In this document: positions 27,601 through 34,914 of the stretch, piece after piece | Layout of the letters: the number at the start of each line of letters is the position of its first letter | Position numbering within the stretch: position 1 is the first letter of the stretch | NCBI RefSeq assembly: GCF_964204865.1 | Contig: NC_135261.1 | Span: 13,082,001-13,146,000, forward strand | Origin: Styela clava | Lineage: Eukaryota > Chordata > Ascidiacea > Stolidobranchia > Styelidae | DNA: 64,000 nucleotides | Direction of reading: 5' to 3' | Made by a program: the position numbers and the translations under genes | Notes under the pieces: generated by a model | Database searches by the model: none | What the model was told of the DNA's origin: nothing | Seen by the model: only the letters and a program-made list of their open reading frames with translations

Positions 27601-30600
27601 TGAGTTGTTGTTTTGATGATGAAGTATATAATATTAATCTAAGAGACGTCGGCCCATAAGGATTATTTCGAAATATTTATCAGTACAAAATTAGGAAATT
27701 CTTTAGTGCAGTGTAGAAAATATTATTACATTTATCATTGAAAATGGTATCTGAAATAACTTTGAAGTACTGAAATAAGTTTATTTCTGATTGCCATACT
27801 TGGTTCTTGATTAATGAAGTAATAAATATCAGCTGAGACAAAAACTTTATGAGATAAAACTGAATAAAAACGCACCATCAAACTGGAAGAACATCCGTTT
27901 TGTCAGGACTGAAATCAAAAAGATAATTGAAAAATAAGGAAGTGAGCTTTAAAAATATATTATATATATATATACTTGTATATCTAATTATCACAGTAAG
28001 TACGACAGCTTGCATATTGATCACAAGATCGAAACACATGTTTAAATATTAACCGATTAAATCAGGGGTATGCAATGCGCCCACAAGAAAAGATTGTGCG
28101 CCCGCGGAGGATAGTCTATTGCGAATGATGTGCGGTCACGAAACGAGTAATTTAATTTATTGTGGTACGTGCAAGTACTTTCAACCCCTTTGCGTTGCAA
28201 ATCCTATATCTGAGCCCAAATTATTATTCATGCCTATGATGTTACGATGCCCTAATAGCCAGCTTGTGGGAAGCGAACAACGCATGTCATGTGCCTGCAA
28301 CTACTAGAACGCCTATGGTAAATAAAGGTGTGTACCGCGGTTTCACCCAGTTATTTGTATTTGGCCCGCCTGTATTAAAGGTTGCACACCCCTGGATTAA
28401 GTCATTCCTTAGCATTAGCCTACATTTTACTCCCGAGCTAGCTACTATAGTTTTGATGACGACCGGTAAAAATTATATATTCTAATAATTTAAATTTGTT
28501 CTATAATTTACCTTCCATGCTCGAACTACTTCGACGTTCTTGTCCTGCAAATGAAAAATGTTGGTCACTAAAAAACATTTTAAATTAAACAACTTATGCA
28601 GCGATGATTTGGTTAGTTGTGAAATGAGGCCAATGAACTATAACTACAAGTATTTTTCAAACAACAAATATCAACAAATAAAGTCCTAATCTAGTATTAT
28701 ATGCAGATCTCACTTTCTAGAATTTCTTCCAGTTCCTTTCTTTCATCTTGAGAAAAACAAAAAATGTTAGTAGAAGTTTTATCACTAAATTGAAAAAATA
28801 AAAAAAACATTCCTATCAAATTACCATAATATTTTGTGAGATATACTCAGTTTAATAATATAAAATATTCTATGATCTCTCAACGTTATTTTTGATAAAT
28901 GAATCTAGATGAATATATGAAATAAAAGTAATTAAAGACATTATCGTAACATGGTACTGTATGCAAAACTTGCCAAACTTTAGAACCATATGTAATATGT
29001 ATAATAACCTGCTAGCATCTCCTGTATTGAAATATGCTTGTCTTCTCGGTCTTTTTCCACGGCTTCGAAAAGGTAATTTTCACGGTTAACATAAAAACTA
29101 TGTCCAACAAATTCTATGTATATTAATCATGAAAAACGTATCTCAAAACAAAGTTGAATAAACATTTTAAAATTTAAAATAACTGCAAAACACAAATAAA
29201 ACTCAACTACACTCCTACAACACCCTGCATCCAACAAATGCCGCAAATATTTTAACGCGATTAGTTGTACAAAATTTCATGATGCATTCTCCTGGCGTTA
29301 TTATAACAACGTCTTCAATGACCACTCGAAATTTAAAAATAAAGTACTTCTCTCAATATTTTATTTCTTGTTCACCTTACCTTTTAACTTTTCGTGTATT
29401 TCATCTTTGAATTCTATATCAAGTGTTCAAAAAAATAAACGTTAAATGGTGTAGGGTGGTAGTAGTATATTCAATGCAAAATTACATTCCGTACCATTGA
29501 TGTTGTTAGATATTTTCTTTCGTGATTCTTCATCTTGTGTCTGGTGTATATCGGCTTCTTTTTTTACATCTGTTATCAAAATACCGTTTATTTATTTTGC
29601 TGACAAAAACATTGGACTCAAAAATAAATAAAATAATAAATCTTGAATTTATCTAATTTATTACAGTTATTGTTAATGATTTTCAACCTGTGAAACTTTT
29701 AAGCCAAAGAAATTTTGATGAAGGAGATTGATTTCACGCATTCAAAAATTTGTTCAAATAGACGATACTGATTTTCAAATATATACAATGCATGTAGGAA
29801 TCGATGAATGCATGTAATAACTGAAGAATTCAACATGTAGTTTGGCCATTTATACCTTTAATTCCATCTTTTACGCGCAGAACCTCTGTAATATAATAAA
29901 TATTTATATAATATAATGATTTTAAAGATCAGTGATAATATAGACCTTGTTGTCACCATTGCGGTAAAATTTTTAATTGCCCCTCCTATGGTATACTTCA
30001 TATGATAATTCTACTTCATATTTGGGCTCATATTTAAACTAAGCGATATATATATGATGATATAATAGATATATATATATATATATATTGAAGGTGTAAT
30101 ATTGCACGCAAAGTCTTGTGGTATTTTATTTCTTTAAAAATAATTTTGATTTAAAACATACGCTAATTGCCTAAGCCCGACATCGTCTTATTTGTTTCAA
30201 ACACAGAAATATTTGCCATAATTTAACTGCTTTTTAGTAGTAATTTAGAGTAGATGATACCTTTTTCACAATTTAAAACACAATTGGAACTAATTTGTAA
30301 ACGTAACTTACCGTCAAATATTTCTTCAGCTGCAAAACGTTAAAAAGAGAATATAAAAACTAATTTTAAAACTTCTGTGTTAGGCCCATAACTTTCGGAG
30401 CACTGGTAGTGGTTTACTTTGTTACTTATAGATCTCGATCGGTAAGTATGTTGATAGGTATTTGTCTGTTAGACACTTTCGTATGTTACGCGATATCTCA
30501 CAAAAGCGAGGTTGAATCTGCTCCAAATTTTGCATGTACATTCATATATCTCGGTCCAAAAGCCTATTGATGAAGTGAATTATGTCATATAATTAGCGAG

Positions 30601-32656
30601 TTAGTAGGTAGTTAGTGATGGGACACGCGGTGTCGCTATTGAGTCACAGTGGAGGAATCGAAACCACAGTTTCTGTTTTGGGGGATTCCCTAACTTTCGT
30701 CGCTTTTTTTTCGACTTTGTTGGGCTGGTTGAGTAAAATATTGAACATGCTGAAGATCGTAAGTCGGCGGTCTCCGATCGTATATCGTTTTACTATTACT
30801 GAAAATTAGGTGTGAAATGTTACAAACCCAAATGTTTAATCGATTGATCTCTGTACAATCATATATTTTTTTTTATAAATTTAACAACAATTATTTTGAA
30901 CAAAACTTACATTTTCTCTTCTGTTGATCAGCGATTCTTTTGAGATCTGTATTATTGAGATAAAATTATGTTGGGAATTGGTGTTCAACTGATCGGAAAT
31001 GTCACAATATTTAATCGAATATTTAATCAAAACAGCTAATTTAATTCTGGAAACAGTTGCTATACCCAATCTTATATTTAACTTTAATTTACATCAAGAT
31101 ATCGAGAACTTTGAAATACCTCACTATTATACAAAAGTTTTCTTACCATAAATCAATAAACGAGTCTCAAGTACTTCTATAAATAAAATGTTAATTCATT
31201 ACAACTAATGAATTTTCATACCATAATATTATTATTGGCCCAACCAATTGATAAAAAAGTTGTACTGAATTTATAAGGAGAACTTTGATGTCGAAGTAAA
31301 TGACGAATTACACAATTATTCAACTAATATAGCACAGGCTAAATTTCAATTTAAATGTGGCTTAATTATAAAAGTATGTTTTCCATCTATTTATCTCTTG
31401 GTCGTCGATAACTTTATTTCTGTTTCCCATAGATAAAATATGGGTAGTATACCTTGCATCAATTGTTGTCTTGTCTCTTTTTTCTGAAAACAATTCAATC
31501 GACAAAATAAAACAATGGTTAGTCGTGATCAATAAATGTCCATATTTATTAGTTCGTGACTCAAGCAGAAATTTGCAAATATTCAATAACCACAAATCTA
31601 TAATATGAAATAAATTATTTGAATTACCATTGCCGTGCCAAATTTTACTGATTCCTGGACATGAACCGTTCCACATCAATACTGATTTCAACAATTTAAA
31701 ATACGAGATTTGCTCACAAATAATATCCTATGATTATCAGCAGCTGTTAATTTTCAATCATTTTGTGTATATGTAACTACAATAAAACCTTAAGCCAAGC
31801 ATATCAAGTGTCACCAAATTTGATATTTTATCTACATTTCGCTTATATGATATATAAAAAAAAAATAACAAATAAATCCGCATTTTCGATCGAATGGCTT
31901 TCTCTGACCTACATTTGACCCCAATGTATCAGTAGATTTGCACCAACCTCTCTTAAGTTCAATCCATTCATCACGAACGAAGCAGTGGACAGCATGACAG
32001 CACATACAACCAGCCCAGTAATAATTCTCAAGACGAAAGCTGGTAAACAAAGATACTACTGGGTAATAATCACTTTAAATTGTTGTAGTACATGTTCTAT
32101 TTGTGAGTTGATAACATGACTTGTCTATGGAAATAGCAAACTAGGTTTTCAACGCATATATTATTAATAAACGTATGATTACTTTTTTGTAATGTCAATT
32201 TACTTCTGCAACAATTATCATACGTGGAAAAACACAATTTCGAACACAAAAAATCTATATGTGCCCATCACGAAAGTACGTAACTGTTCCACCAGTACTT
32301 TTTCAATAATTGATTGATCGTGACTTTGTTTTGGTCAATTTTACTTGTAAAACTATTCTTGAATATATAATTTGGTCATAGATCTTTCAAAACTAATTCA
32401 TTTCGACCTACTTTTGCGATTGTGCATCACTTACACAATTATTTTAGATTCAAGATGAGGTTAACCCAATCGTCCATCGATGATAACTTAACTACATGCT
32501 GATGGCGTGGTATCATTATTTTATTTTCTATGCTTTTTATAAGTGGGGCTTTCTCATTCTGGTTGCACAATACACACCTGCATACGTAATTGATGTCGCG
32601 ACAGCGGCGTAATTTTCCGCAGCTTGGTCTGGAGAACGAGAGCGAGATCTTCCCAT
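352..32656 (-). CDS. Microexon-built type II membrane protein with fibrinogen-related C-terminal domain (whole gene)
   Basis: Spliced model of about 59 exons, 820 codons including the stop (about 819 aa) in about 32.3 kb. Order: cytosolic tail (exon 1), one transmembrane segment (exon 2), about 550-residue stalk (about 53 small exons), fibrinogen-related domain (last four exons). Every exon listed in the block entries has an AG acceptor and a GT donor, mostly GTAAGT or GTGAGT, and the reading frame passes through all of them. From the exon at 30911-30946 to the last stalk exon, every intron is phase 1 and every exon length is a multiple of 3. The architecture (type II anchor, long stalk, C-terminal fibrinogen domain) is that of FIBCD1-like receptors, but I recognise no orthologue. 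A role in surface recognition of carbohydrates or non-self is inference from the fold. Weak points are the exon 2 donor (GTTGGT), the exon at 26245-26265, and the join at 2334-2373. Confidence 0.85.
700..1015 (+). mobile_element. tRNA-derived SINE copy, preceded by (TA)n
   Basis: A B-box-like GGTTCGAATC, then GAGAGGATCGCTGGACTGC...GGGTGGTTCACG, then the body GGTAACC...TTAGGCCGTCTTATCGGC...ATAAATATGTAAATC. The same modules recur in order at about 12.1, 24.75, 25.4, 39.65, 41.5 (inverted), 43.1 and 62.55 kb. It sits in the intron between fibrinogen exons C and D. A run of TA dinucleotides (about 708-729) precedes it. Confidence 0.7.
2276..2333 (-). CDS. Fibrinogen-related domain, exon C (left boundary unsettled)
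   Basis: It encodes KKSLAVLQFENKKYDYIE, matching the 'LRVDLxDWxGxxxYAxY' strand of the family, and ends in phase 2 at a GTGCAA donor. That phase is exactly what the next exon needs (GA|T GAA TTC gives DEFKV). Its start is uncertain. A 40-nt GT-AG intron at 2334-2373 keeps the frame but shortens the domain. Alternatively those bases are coding (SFYGPNTENK lies in the right frame) and a one-base frameshift separates this part from exon B. Both readings are discussed in the findings. Confidence 0.6.
2374..2467 (-). CDS. Fibrinogen-related domain, exon B
   Basis: Acceptor AATTTCAG, donor GTAGGT, phase 0 in, phase 1 out. It encodes LIQRNVNIGTWDKDL, then SDYEQTFGDLNSDYWF. This aligns with the family core 'WTVxQRRxDGSxDFxRxWxxYxxGFGxLxxEFWLG': QR, W, DY, FG-L and the final WFG are kept, while the GGGWT motif that normally precedes QRR is missing. 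This is the strongest evidence that the C-terminal domain is a fibrinogen fold. Confidence 0.85.
2725..2903 (-). CDS. Fibrinogen-related domain, exon A
   Basis: Acceptor TTTTTCAG; phase 1 in, phase 0 out; donor GTAAGA. It encodes DVSLIAPSKCDD, then a segment with ARIYFDPHVLGGRSVRCYPE, and ends in FDGPFM. The two Cys (SKC and VRC) match the first disulfide of fibrinogen C-domains, whose usual start is a Cys, then a Gly-rich 'SGxYxIxP' segment, then 'VxCDM'. Here the wording is divergent (ARIYFDP, VRCYPE). It is followed directly by the strand exon at 2374-2467. Confidence 0.8.
3485..8885 (-). CDS. Stalk block 5: domain-proximal microexons (9)
   Basis: 8856-8885 (30 nt) AHKMVSDGLT; 8037-8069 (33) TAASNLSTTLV; 7213-7242 (30) THKTVIDAIN; 6915-6947 (33) AVTSTLGTTLG; 6458-6487 (30) GHKTVIDTIN; 5690-5722 (33) ADVTAVKNLIT; 5508-5528 (21) NHDTNIT; 3729-3761 (33) KKVAALSKLVT; 3485-3517 (33) DKTAELSTDVQ. 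The alternating 30/33 exons are recent duplicates of one two-exon unit. The sequence is rich in Thr and Ser, with sequons NLS and NIT. The last exon ends in phase 1 and joins the fibrinogen exon at 2903. Confidence 0.8.
9307..15789 (-). CDS. Stalk block 4: mixed 33-, 30- and 21-nt microexons (13)
   Basis: 15757-15789 (33) QKVTNLTTLVT; 15651-15683 (33) NEVANIKTKIG; 14776-14796 (21) DESTNIQ; 13943-13975 (33) AETTKIQTTQG; 13126-13155 (30) EHEVYINATK; 12298-12330 (33) KAVVDAEATVT; 11837-11857 (21) QHILSVT; 11560-11580 (21) ARVEIIA; 11290-11322 (33) DNVTEIKNITE; 10326-10346 (21) DRTAEIL; 9852-9884 (33) TKMGELDTLVK; 9614-9634 (21) AESTDIQ; 9307-9339 (33) AETTKILTAQT. Hydrophobic residues recur at positions 3, 6 and 10 of the 11-mers and 3 and 6 of the 7-mers, which is hendecad plus heptad spacing. 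N-glycosylation sequons: NLT, NAT, NVT, NIT. DESTNIQ-AETTKIQTTQG and AESTDIQ-AETTKILTAQT are clearly duplicated neighbours. Confidence 0.8.
11560..12015 (-). repeat. Tandemly duplicated exon-plus-intron unit
   Basis: The two 21-nt exons (11560-11580 and 11837-11857) are each flanked upstream (higher coordinates) by matching intron sequence: TTTTAGCTATGAAATATTTTT...AAGTTTACATCTT near 11645-11700 and TTTTGGCGGTCAAATATTTTT...AAGTTTACATCTT near 11925-11985. The spacing is about 280 bp. This shows directly that stalk exons multiply by local DNA duplication. Confidence 0.6.
12095..12230 (+). mobile_element. SINE copy with tRNA-like head
   Basis: The head reads GGTGGTGTGGCGCATCC...AAGCGCTGGAAATATG...GCGCCTCCGATCACCC...GCAGGTTCGAAT, i.e. 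A-box- and B-box-like pol III promoter elements at tRNA spacing, followed at once by the ATAAATATGTAAATT tail. The middle of the element is deleted. It is the best copy for showing the tRNA origin of the family. Confidence 0.65.
13562..13835. mobile_element. hAT-like non-autonomous element remnant
   Basis: It begins near GCCAGGGGTCAGACC, contains GTGGGCCACA and GGCCGCGGGCCACACACCTG, and is about 270 bp long. The layout (CAGGGGTC end, 'gggcc' islands) resembles the elements at about 18.6, 21.05 and 28.06 kb. No clean target duplication is visible. Confidence 0.4.
14904..15139. mobile_element. GGTGCTCC-type MITE, full copy with 8-bp target duplication
   Basis: Long terminal inverted repeats: GGGGCTCCCGAAGTATGCGA at the left and its complement ending CTTCGGGAGCACC at the right, each running into the AAGATGGCGGAC segment. 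The flanks CAAAAATG (14896-14903) and CAAAAATG (15140-15147) are identical, as expected for hAT-superfamily insertion. The interior holds a second inverted region around GGTTAGGGTTAGG and CCTAACCCTAACC. It lies in the intron between the exons at 14776 and 15651. Confidence 0.8.
16384..23339 (-). CDS. Stalk block 3: thirteen 33-nt microexons and one 21-nt
   Basis: 23307-23339 SEIVSGNKGTV; 22723-22755 AYMSTAWHGLR; 22293-22325 NNLNTLGIVNK; 21844-21876 KYHQSSIERMK; 21431-21463 IDVKILQSKLN; 20877-20909 AQTGDVGAMIR; 20409-20441 DQSRVNYKHHA; 19491-19523 AIFRSIENSAA; 19092-19124 DVKSEAKKDAK; 18123-18155 EAKDEVLEKIE; 17757-17789 ERTYFLKKELM; 17327-17359 ASRTQVGQKII; 17187-17219 GLNEDLTKVIT; then 16384-16404 (21 nt) DHRTAIE. 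All but the last are exactly 33 nt with near-consensus donors (GTAAGT, GTGAGT, GTGAGC, GTAATT, GTTAGT and similar). Introns run from about 110 to 1000 bp. The run of 11-residue units suggests a hendecad repeat. Some middle units are less clearly helical (Gly, His). Confidence 0.8.
18605..18780. mobile_element. hAT-like element end
   Basis: GTCAGGGGTCGGCAACCTTT...GCGGGCCAAAATT...GGCGGGCCGCACATA is a typical end of short hAT-like elements in many animals. The other end and a target duplication were not found. Confidence 0.4.
20035..20354. mobile_element. MITE copy ending in a 21-base poly-C tract
   Basis: From CAGACATGGGAAAAGTACGG through GGCCAAATGCGACC, GCCACAACCA, TTGGCACGAGA and AACGTCACACAT to GCCCCTGGTCTAAAAACC. 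It is collinear with 34130-34525. It is followed by an uninterrupted run of 21 cytosines (20334-20354), a probable polymorphic or hard-to-sequence tract. Confidence 0.55.
21055..21245. mobile_element. hAT-like element remnant
   Basis: The stretch contains AAACCAGGGCTTTGCGACGC at one side and GGCGGGCCGCAGATGGC...CACTGGTTTAAACC at the other, with GTGTGCACACCATTC inside. TTTAAACCA and TGGTTTAAA form the inverted ends. It lies in the intron between the stalk exons at 20877 and 21431. Confidence 0.4.
23340..24470. repeat. Three to four imperfect copies of a repeat module
   Basis: Two motifs recur: GAGAGC(A/T)(A/T)(T/G)(A/G)CTCAAATATATGGACA at about 23390, 23683 and 24279, and CTTTAACCACTGAAAATTTTAAAG...TTGGTCCAGTA...GAGAAAAG at about 23600, 24180 and 24370. 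A lone relative of the first motif is at about 7466. The module fills most of a stalk intron. No coding content was recognised in it. Confidence 0.5.
24651..28544 (-). CDS. Stalk block 2: microexons, mostly 33 nt (8)
   Basis: 28512-28544 (33 nt, RQERRSSSSME), 27292-27324 (33, ATHRYIVQRAN), 26648-26680 (33, GQNKLMMSNFK), 26374-26406 (33, DVLSKVFVTYE), 26245-26265 (21, SMKIVLT; tentative), 25862-25894 (33, NNLILMRSEMN), 25669-25677 (9 nt, SIE), 24651-24683 (33, GTRRSLRTELT). All are phase 1 in and out. The 21-nt exon relies on a GTAGAA donor; a stronger GTGAGT seven bases on would give 28 nt and shift the frame, so it may be skipped. The 9-nt exon is flanked by CATCAG and GTAAGA and adds only three residues. 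Confidence 0.65.
24745..24850 (+). mobile_element. SINE 3' part
   Basis: CCATACCCGACACGGAATGGTAACCGGACGAAAG...TTCGCCGTATGGTTAAGCCGTC...CCTCTCCCACTGGATAAATATGTAAATTC matches the 3' half of the SINE family. The tRNA-like head is absent. Confidence 0.6.
25405..25505 (+). mobile_element. SINE 3' part
   Basis: CCCATTCTCGACACGGACTG...CCGGATGAGAG...TTCGCTATATGATTAAGTCGTCTTATCGAC...CCCGGGATAAATATG. It is the same truncated half of the SINE as the copy 650 bp away and in the same orientation. Confidence 0.6.
28063..28394. mobile_element. hAT-like non-autonomous element with target duplication
   Basis: The left end CAGGGGTATGCAATGCGCCC and right end GGTTGCACACCCCTG form short inverted repeats. Flanks GATTAAAT (28055-28062) and GATTAAGT (28395-28402) are an 8-bp target duplication with one change. 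The two open frames inside look like chance. Confidence 0.65.
28714..30946 (-). CDS. Stalk block 1: charged coiled-coil exons (7)
   Basis: Exons in coding order: 30911-30946 (36 nt, DLKRIADQQKRK), 30312-30329 (18 nt, SEEIFD), 29856-29885 (30 nt, EVLRVKDGIK), 29495-29569 (75 nt, starts DVKKEADIHQ), 29381-29404 (24 nt, DEIHEKLK), 29009-29062 (54 nt, AVEKDREDKHISIQEMLA), 28714-28746 (33 nt, DERKELEEILE). All have TTTCAG/TTACAG-like or AAG acceptors and GT donors, and all are phase 1 at both ends. The peptides are rich in Glu, Lys, Asp and Arg with spaced Leu/Ile/Val, as in an alpha-helical coiled coil. This membrane-proximal part has the most varied exon lengths of the stalk. Confidence 0.75.
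30050..30092. repeat. (TA)n simple repeat
   Basis: An alternating TA-rich tract within a stalk intron; shorter ones are at about 11588 and 27958. Confidence 0.7.
31453..31654 (-). CDS. Juxtamembrane stalk exons (2)
   Basis: 31628-31654 (27 nt, ESVKFGTAM; acceptor GTCCAG, donor GTAATT) and 31453-31483 (31 nt, KKETRQQLMQ plus one base; acceptor TTTTCAG, donor GTATAC). The 31-nt exon converts phase 0 to phase 1, and every later stalk intron keeps phase 1. These two are the only stalk exons not symmetric in phase, so they probably cannot be skipped alone. Confidence 0.65.
31948..32039 (-). CDS. Exon 2: signal-anchor transmembrane segment
   Basis: Acceptor TTACCAG, then 92 nt encoding a hydrophobic stretch, residues 32-50 of the protein (IITGLVVCAVMLSTASFVM), bounded by Arg31 on the cytosolic side and NGLNLRE on the outside. 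No cleavage site is obvious, so it should act as an uncleaved signal anchor. The donor GTTGGT after GAG is not strong. It is chosen because it leaves phase 0, which the next two exons require. A stronger-looking GTAGGT further on would break the frame. Another frame of this stretch is open for 72 codons but has no suitable start and is rejected. Confidence 0.75.
32578..32656 (-). CDS. Exon 1: start codon and cytosolic tail
   Basis: ATG with A at -3 and G at +4 opens 26 codons beginning MGRSRSRSPDQ and ending SITYA, then one base and the donor GTGTGT. The tail is basic (alternating Arg and Ser) and carries Tyr16 in a YAAV context and Tyr25. A YxxV motif can bind SH2 domains when phosphorylated, but this one lacks the hydrophobic residue at -2 of a classical ITIM, so signalling is only a suggestion. 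The positive charge before the membrane segment fits a type II (N-terminus inside) topology. The exon joins exon 2 in phase 1. Confidence 0.8.
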
Positions 32657-34125
32657 TCTTCGGCGGTCAATCATCAGAACGTATAAATATGATAAAGCTT
32701 TGCTATTCAGCAAACTTCAGTGGAAAACGTTTACGAATATTCTATTTAGCAAGCATCAAAATATATTGAATATTGAGCAAAAAATGTAAAAATCGGATGA
32801 AGAGAAGAACTGGACATTAGACCACAACTTGAAACAGATATTTGGCATCTAGGAATTTTGCACCCTCGTCGAAAACTTCAGAACAAGGCAGTGTGTCAGC
32901 AGTCCACTATCGCTGCATCTACCAATAGAAATGCATAATATTTTGGCCTATGGAGTGTAGCAGACAAACTGCCAGTACGGACGACTAAAAAGAGACCCAA
33001 CTCATATGCCAATTTTACTAAAGAAATTCCGACTGCGACACCTGGGAAAACCAACCACGCAAATCGTTTGAAATATACTTTGGTTGATTTGCATTAGTGC
33101 CTTGCGTTCAAATTAAACTCAATTTTCTTTGTTATACGAATTTGAAAATAAATCTATTACAATTTTTGAACTATTGAATGTCATGGGTCGTTGATACGCT
33201 GTTGGGCACAGGTATTTAATAGTTCCGAAGACTGTTGTATATACCTTTGATAACAATACCTTGAAAAGTACTCTGCGTATTGCTATGTCCTACGACTGTC
33301 GCCACTGCTTAAGAAACATCTACTACAACGTTTAACAAAACAGTTAATCGTCGTTGCAACTGATACATTTTTCGCCTGATTTAGAACTATGTACACTTCA
33401 GGAAGTCCACAACCTTTGATCAGAATCAAAATGTAGGACATGCAGTCCGGAAATAATATATATTTCAAGTTTATTAAAGATTGCATTCTCGTAATTATAC
33501 CTAGTTGGTGATGAAAATGTATGCTTTTTTACGGTGAGGAAAGTTTTGTAACCACCATTGATTCTTTTTTTTTAATGTTACTCTATCCAAAATGAATTAT
33601 AGACGTAATGTTTACTGAAATTCAAAATATAAATTTCACCCAGTATAGGAATCTGTACAAAAATAGTTGCCGTGGCATTGTAATTGTCTGTTTATCTTTG
33701 ATAAACACAAAATTGAAAGTCAAATACATTTTAAAATGATATGGTGAGTTGTGGTTAGTCTTTTATGTTACTCCGAGTGCCAATATGAGATAAACTATAA
33801 ATTCAGTTATATGCATGCAAAATGCACCTAAATTTAATCAAATCAGTTCACTATAAAAAAAACTTTTTTTTTTCATGCATTGCCTTGTGGAATTTTGGTT
33901 GCAAATTTAAGAATTTAATAAAATTTGTTTTTGAGTAAAATAAGTAGATGAAGTTTATCGTAAAATATTGATCAAAACCGTGTTGCGTAAGCTATACACT
34001 TACACCAACAAATATTTCCAACAATAAGTCCATTTTTACCGGCCTCAAAAAATATCAAAATGAATGGAAGTAATGAAAAAGAGACGTAATATTAATAAGA
34101 TATCTGTGTGATTATTCACCTTTTA
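32657..34125. other. Upstream region of the fibrinogen-domain gene
   Basis: No gene was recognised. The first about 50 bp upstream of the ATG include an AT-rich TATA-like stretch (32683-32692, TATAAATA on the plus strand), placed where a core promoter of the minus-strand gene could lie if its 5' UTR is very short. The rest is AT-rich with only short unsupported ORFs. Confidence 0.3.
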
Positions 34126-34129
34126 ACAC

Positions 34130-34525
34130 TGGCATGGGCAAACTACGACCTGTGGGTCATTGGGTACTTCAAGCTGGCCCGCCTGATAATGCCACAACCA
34201 AACCAGAACCTAATTTTTATGTTCAGCTAAAAAACAGCTCAAGGAATTTGTTGAGATTACGATTAAATTGAGTTTTGGCACGAGATTTTTTTGTATTCTC
34301 ATTTTTCTTTTGTAACACCGTTCTTCATAAACCGTAAATTTTTACGTCACATGCATGGTCCGCCAGTCTAGGTGGGGAGAATTTTTGGGCGCTCCAGAAG
34401 TTAGTGAACCAAGATGGCGTACAGCCTGATAACCCTAACCTGCTACACATACTATTTTCAGGTTGTGCGGGAGCACCAATTTTTGGCCCCTGGTTCAAAA
34501 ATCATGTCCACCCCTGTTCTAACCG
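34130..34525. mobile_element. MITE (same family as 20035) interrupted by a second MITE
   Basis: CACTGGCATGGGCAAACTACG...GCTGGCCCGCCTGATAATGCC...TTGGCACGAGA...TTACGTCACATGCATGG...GCCCCTGGTTCAAAAATC is collinear with 20035-20325. It is interrupted by the element at 34388-34477. Its outer ends (ACTGGCATGG and CCACCCCTGT) look like degenerate inverted repeats. Confidence 0.6.
34388..34477. mobile_element. GGTGCTCC-type MITE nested in another MITE
   Basis: 90 bp, from GGCGCTCCAGAAG to GTGCGGGAGCACC, flanked by perfect 8-bp duplications AATTTTTG (34380-34387 and 34478-34485). The uninterrupted copy at 20035 shows the pre-insertion sequence, so this is a dated second insertion. Confidence 0.8.
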
Positions 34526-34914
34526 ATATTTGGGGTCATGGACGAAGAATAGTTGCAATAAACTCGTGACATACCAAGTTTCGCCGTGAATGAGTGTTAA
34601 AAAATCGAGCATAAAATGATATCTATTTGCGAACTCCTGCTTTATCCACGGGATAAAATTGCTCCGAGCCTTAACTCTTTGAACCCTGACGTCTCTGAGC
34701 GAAGTTGCTCTCTCATCTGGAAGGTTCGCGGCGTCGTATCGGCAGGACAATAAAATAATTCGAAATATTGGAATTTTTGAACGTTCAACTTTTTAACAAT
34801 TATGGACTTTTTAACGAACTTTTTAACAATTATGTTGTGCGGGAGCACCATACGACCTGTACCGCGTATTCCCTTTCAATTGAAACAAAAAAAAGATAAA
34901 CCCGGTCTTATTAC

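Noticed and set aside
31832..32050. Minus-strand open frame of 72 codons, Cys/Trp-rich
   Set aside because: It overlaps the signal-anchor exon in another frame, lacks an upstream start, and does not fit the phase left by exon 1.
352..32656. Identification of the microexon gene as ascidian v-Themis
   Set aside because: The fibrinogen-like domain is shared, but the membrane anchor and microexon stalk are not features I can tie to v-Themis, and no polycystin-like partner gene is seen in the window.
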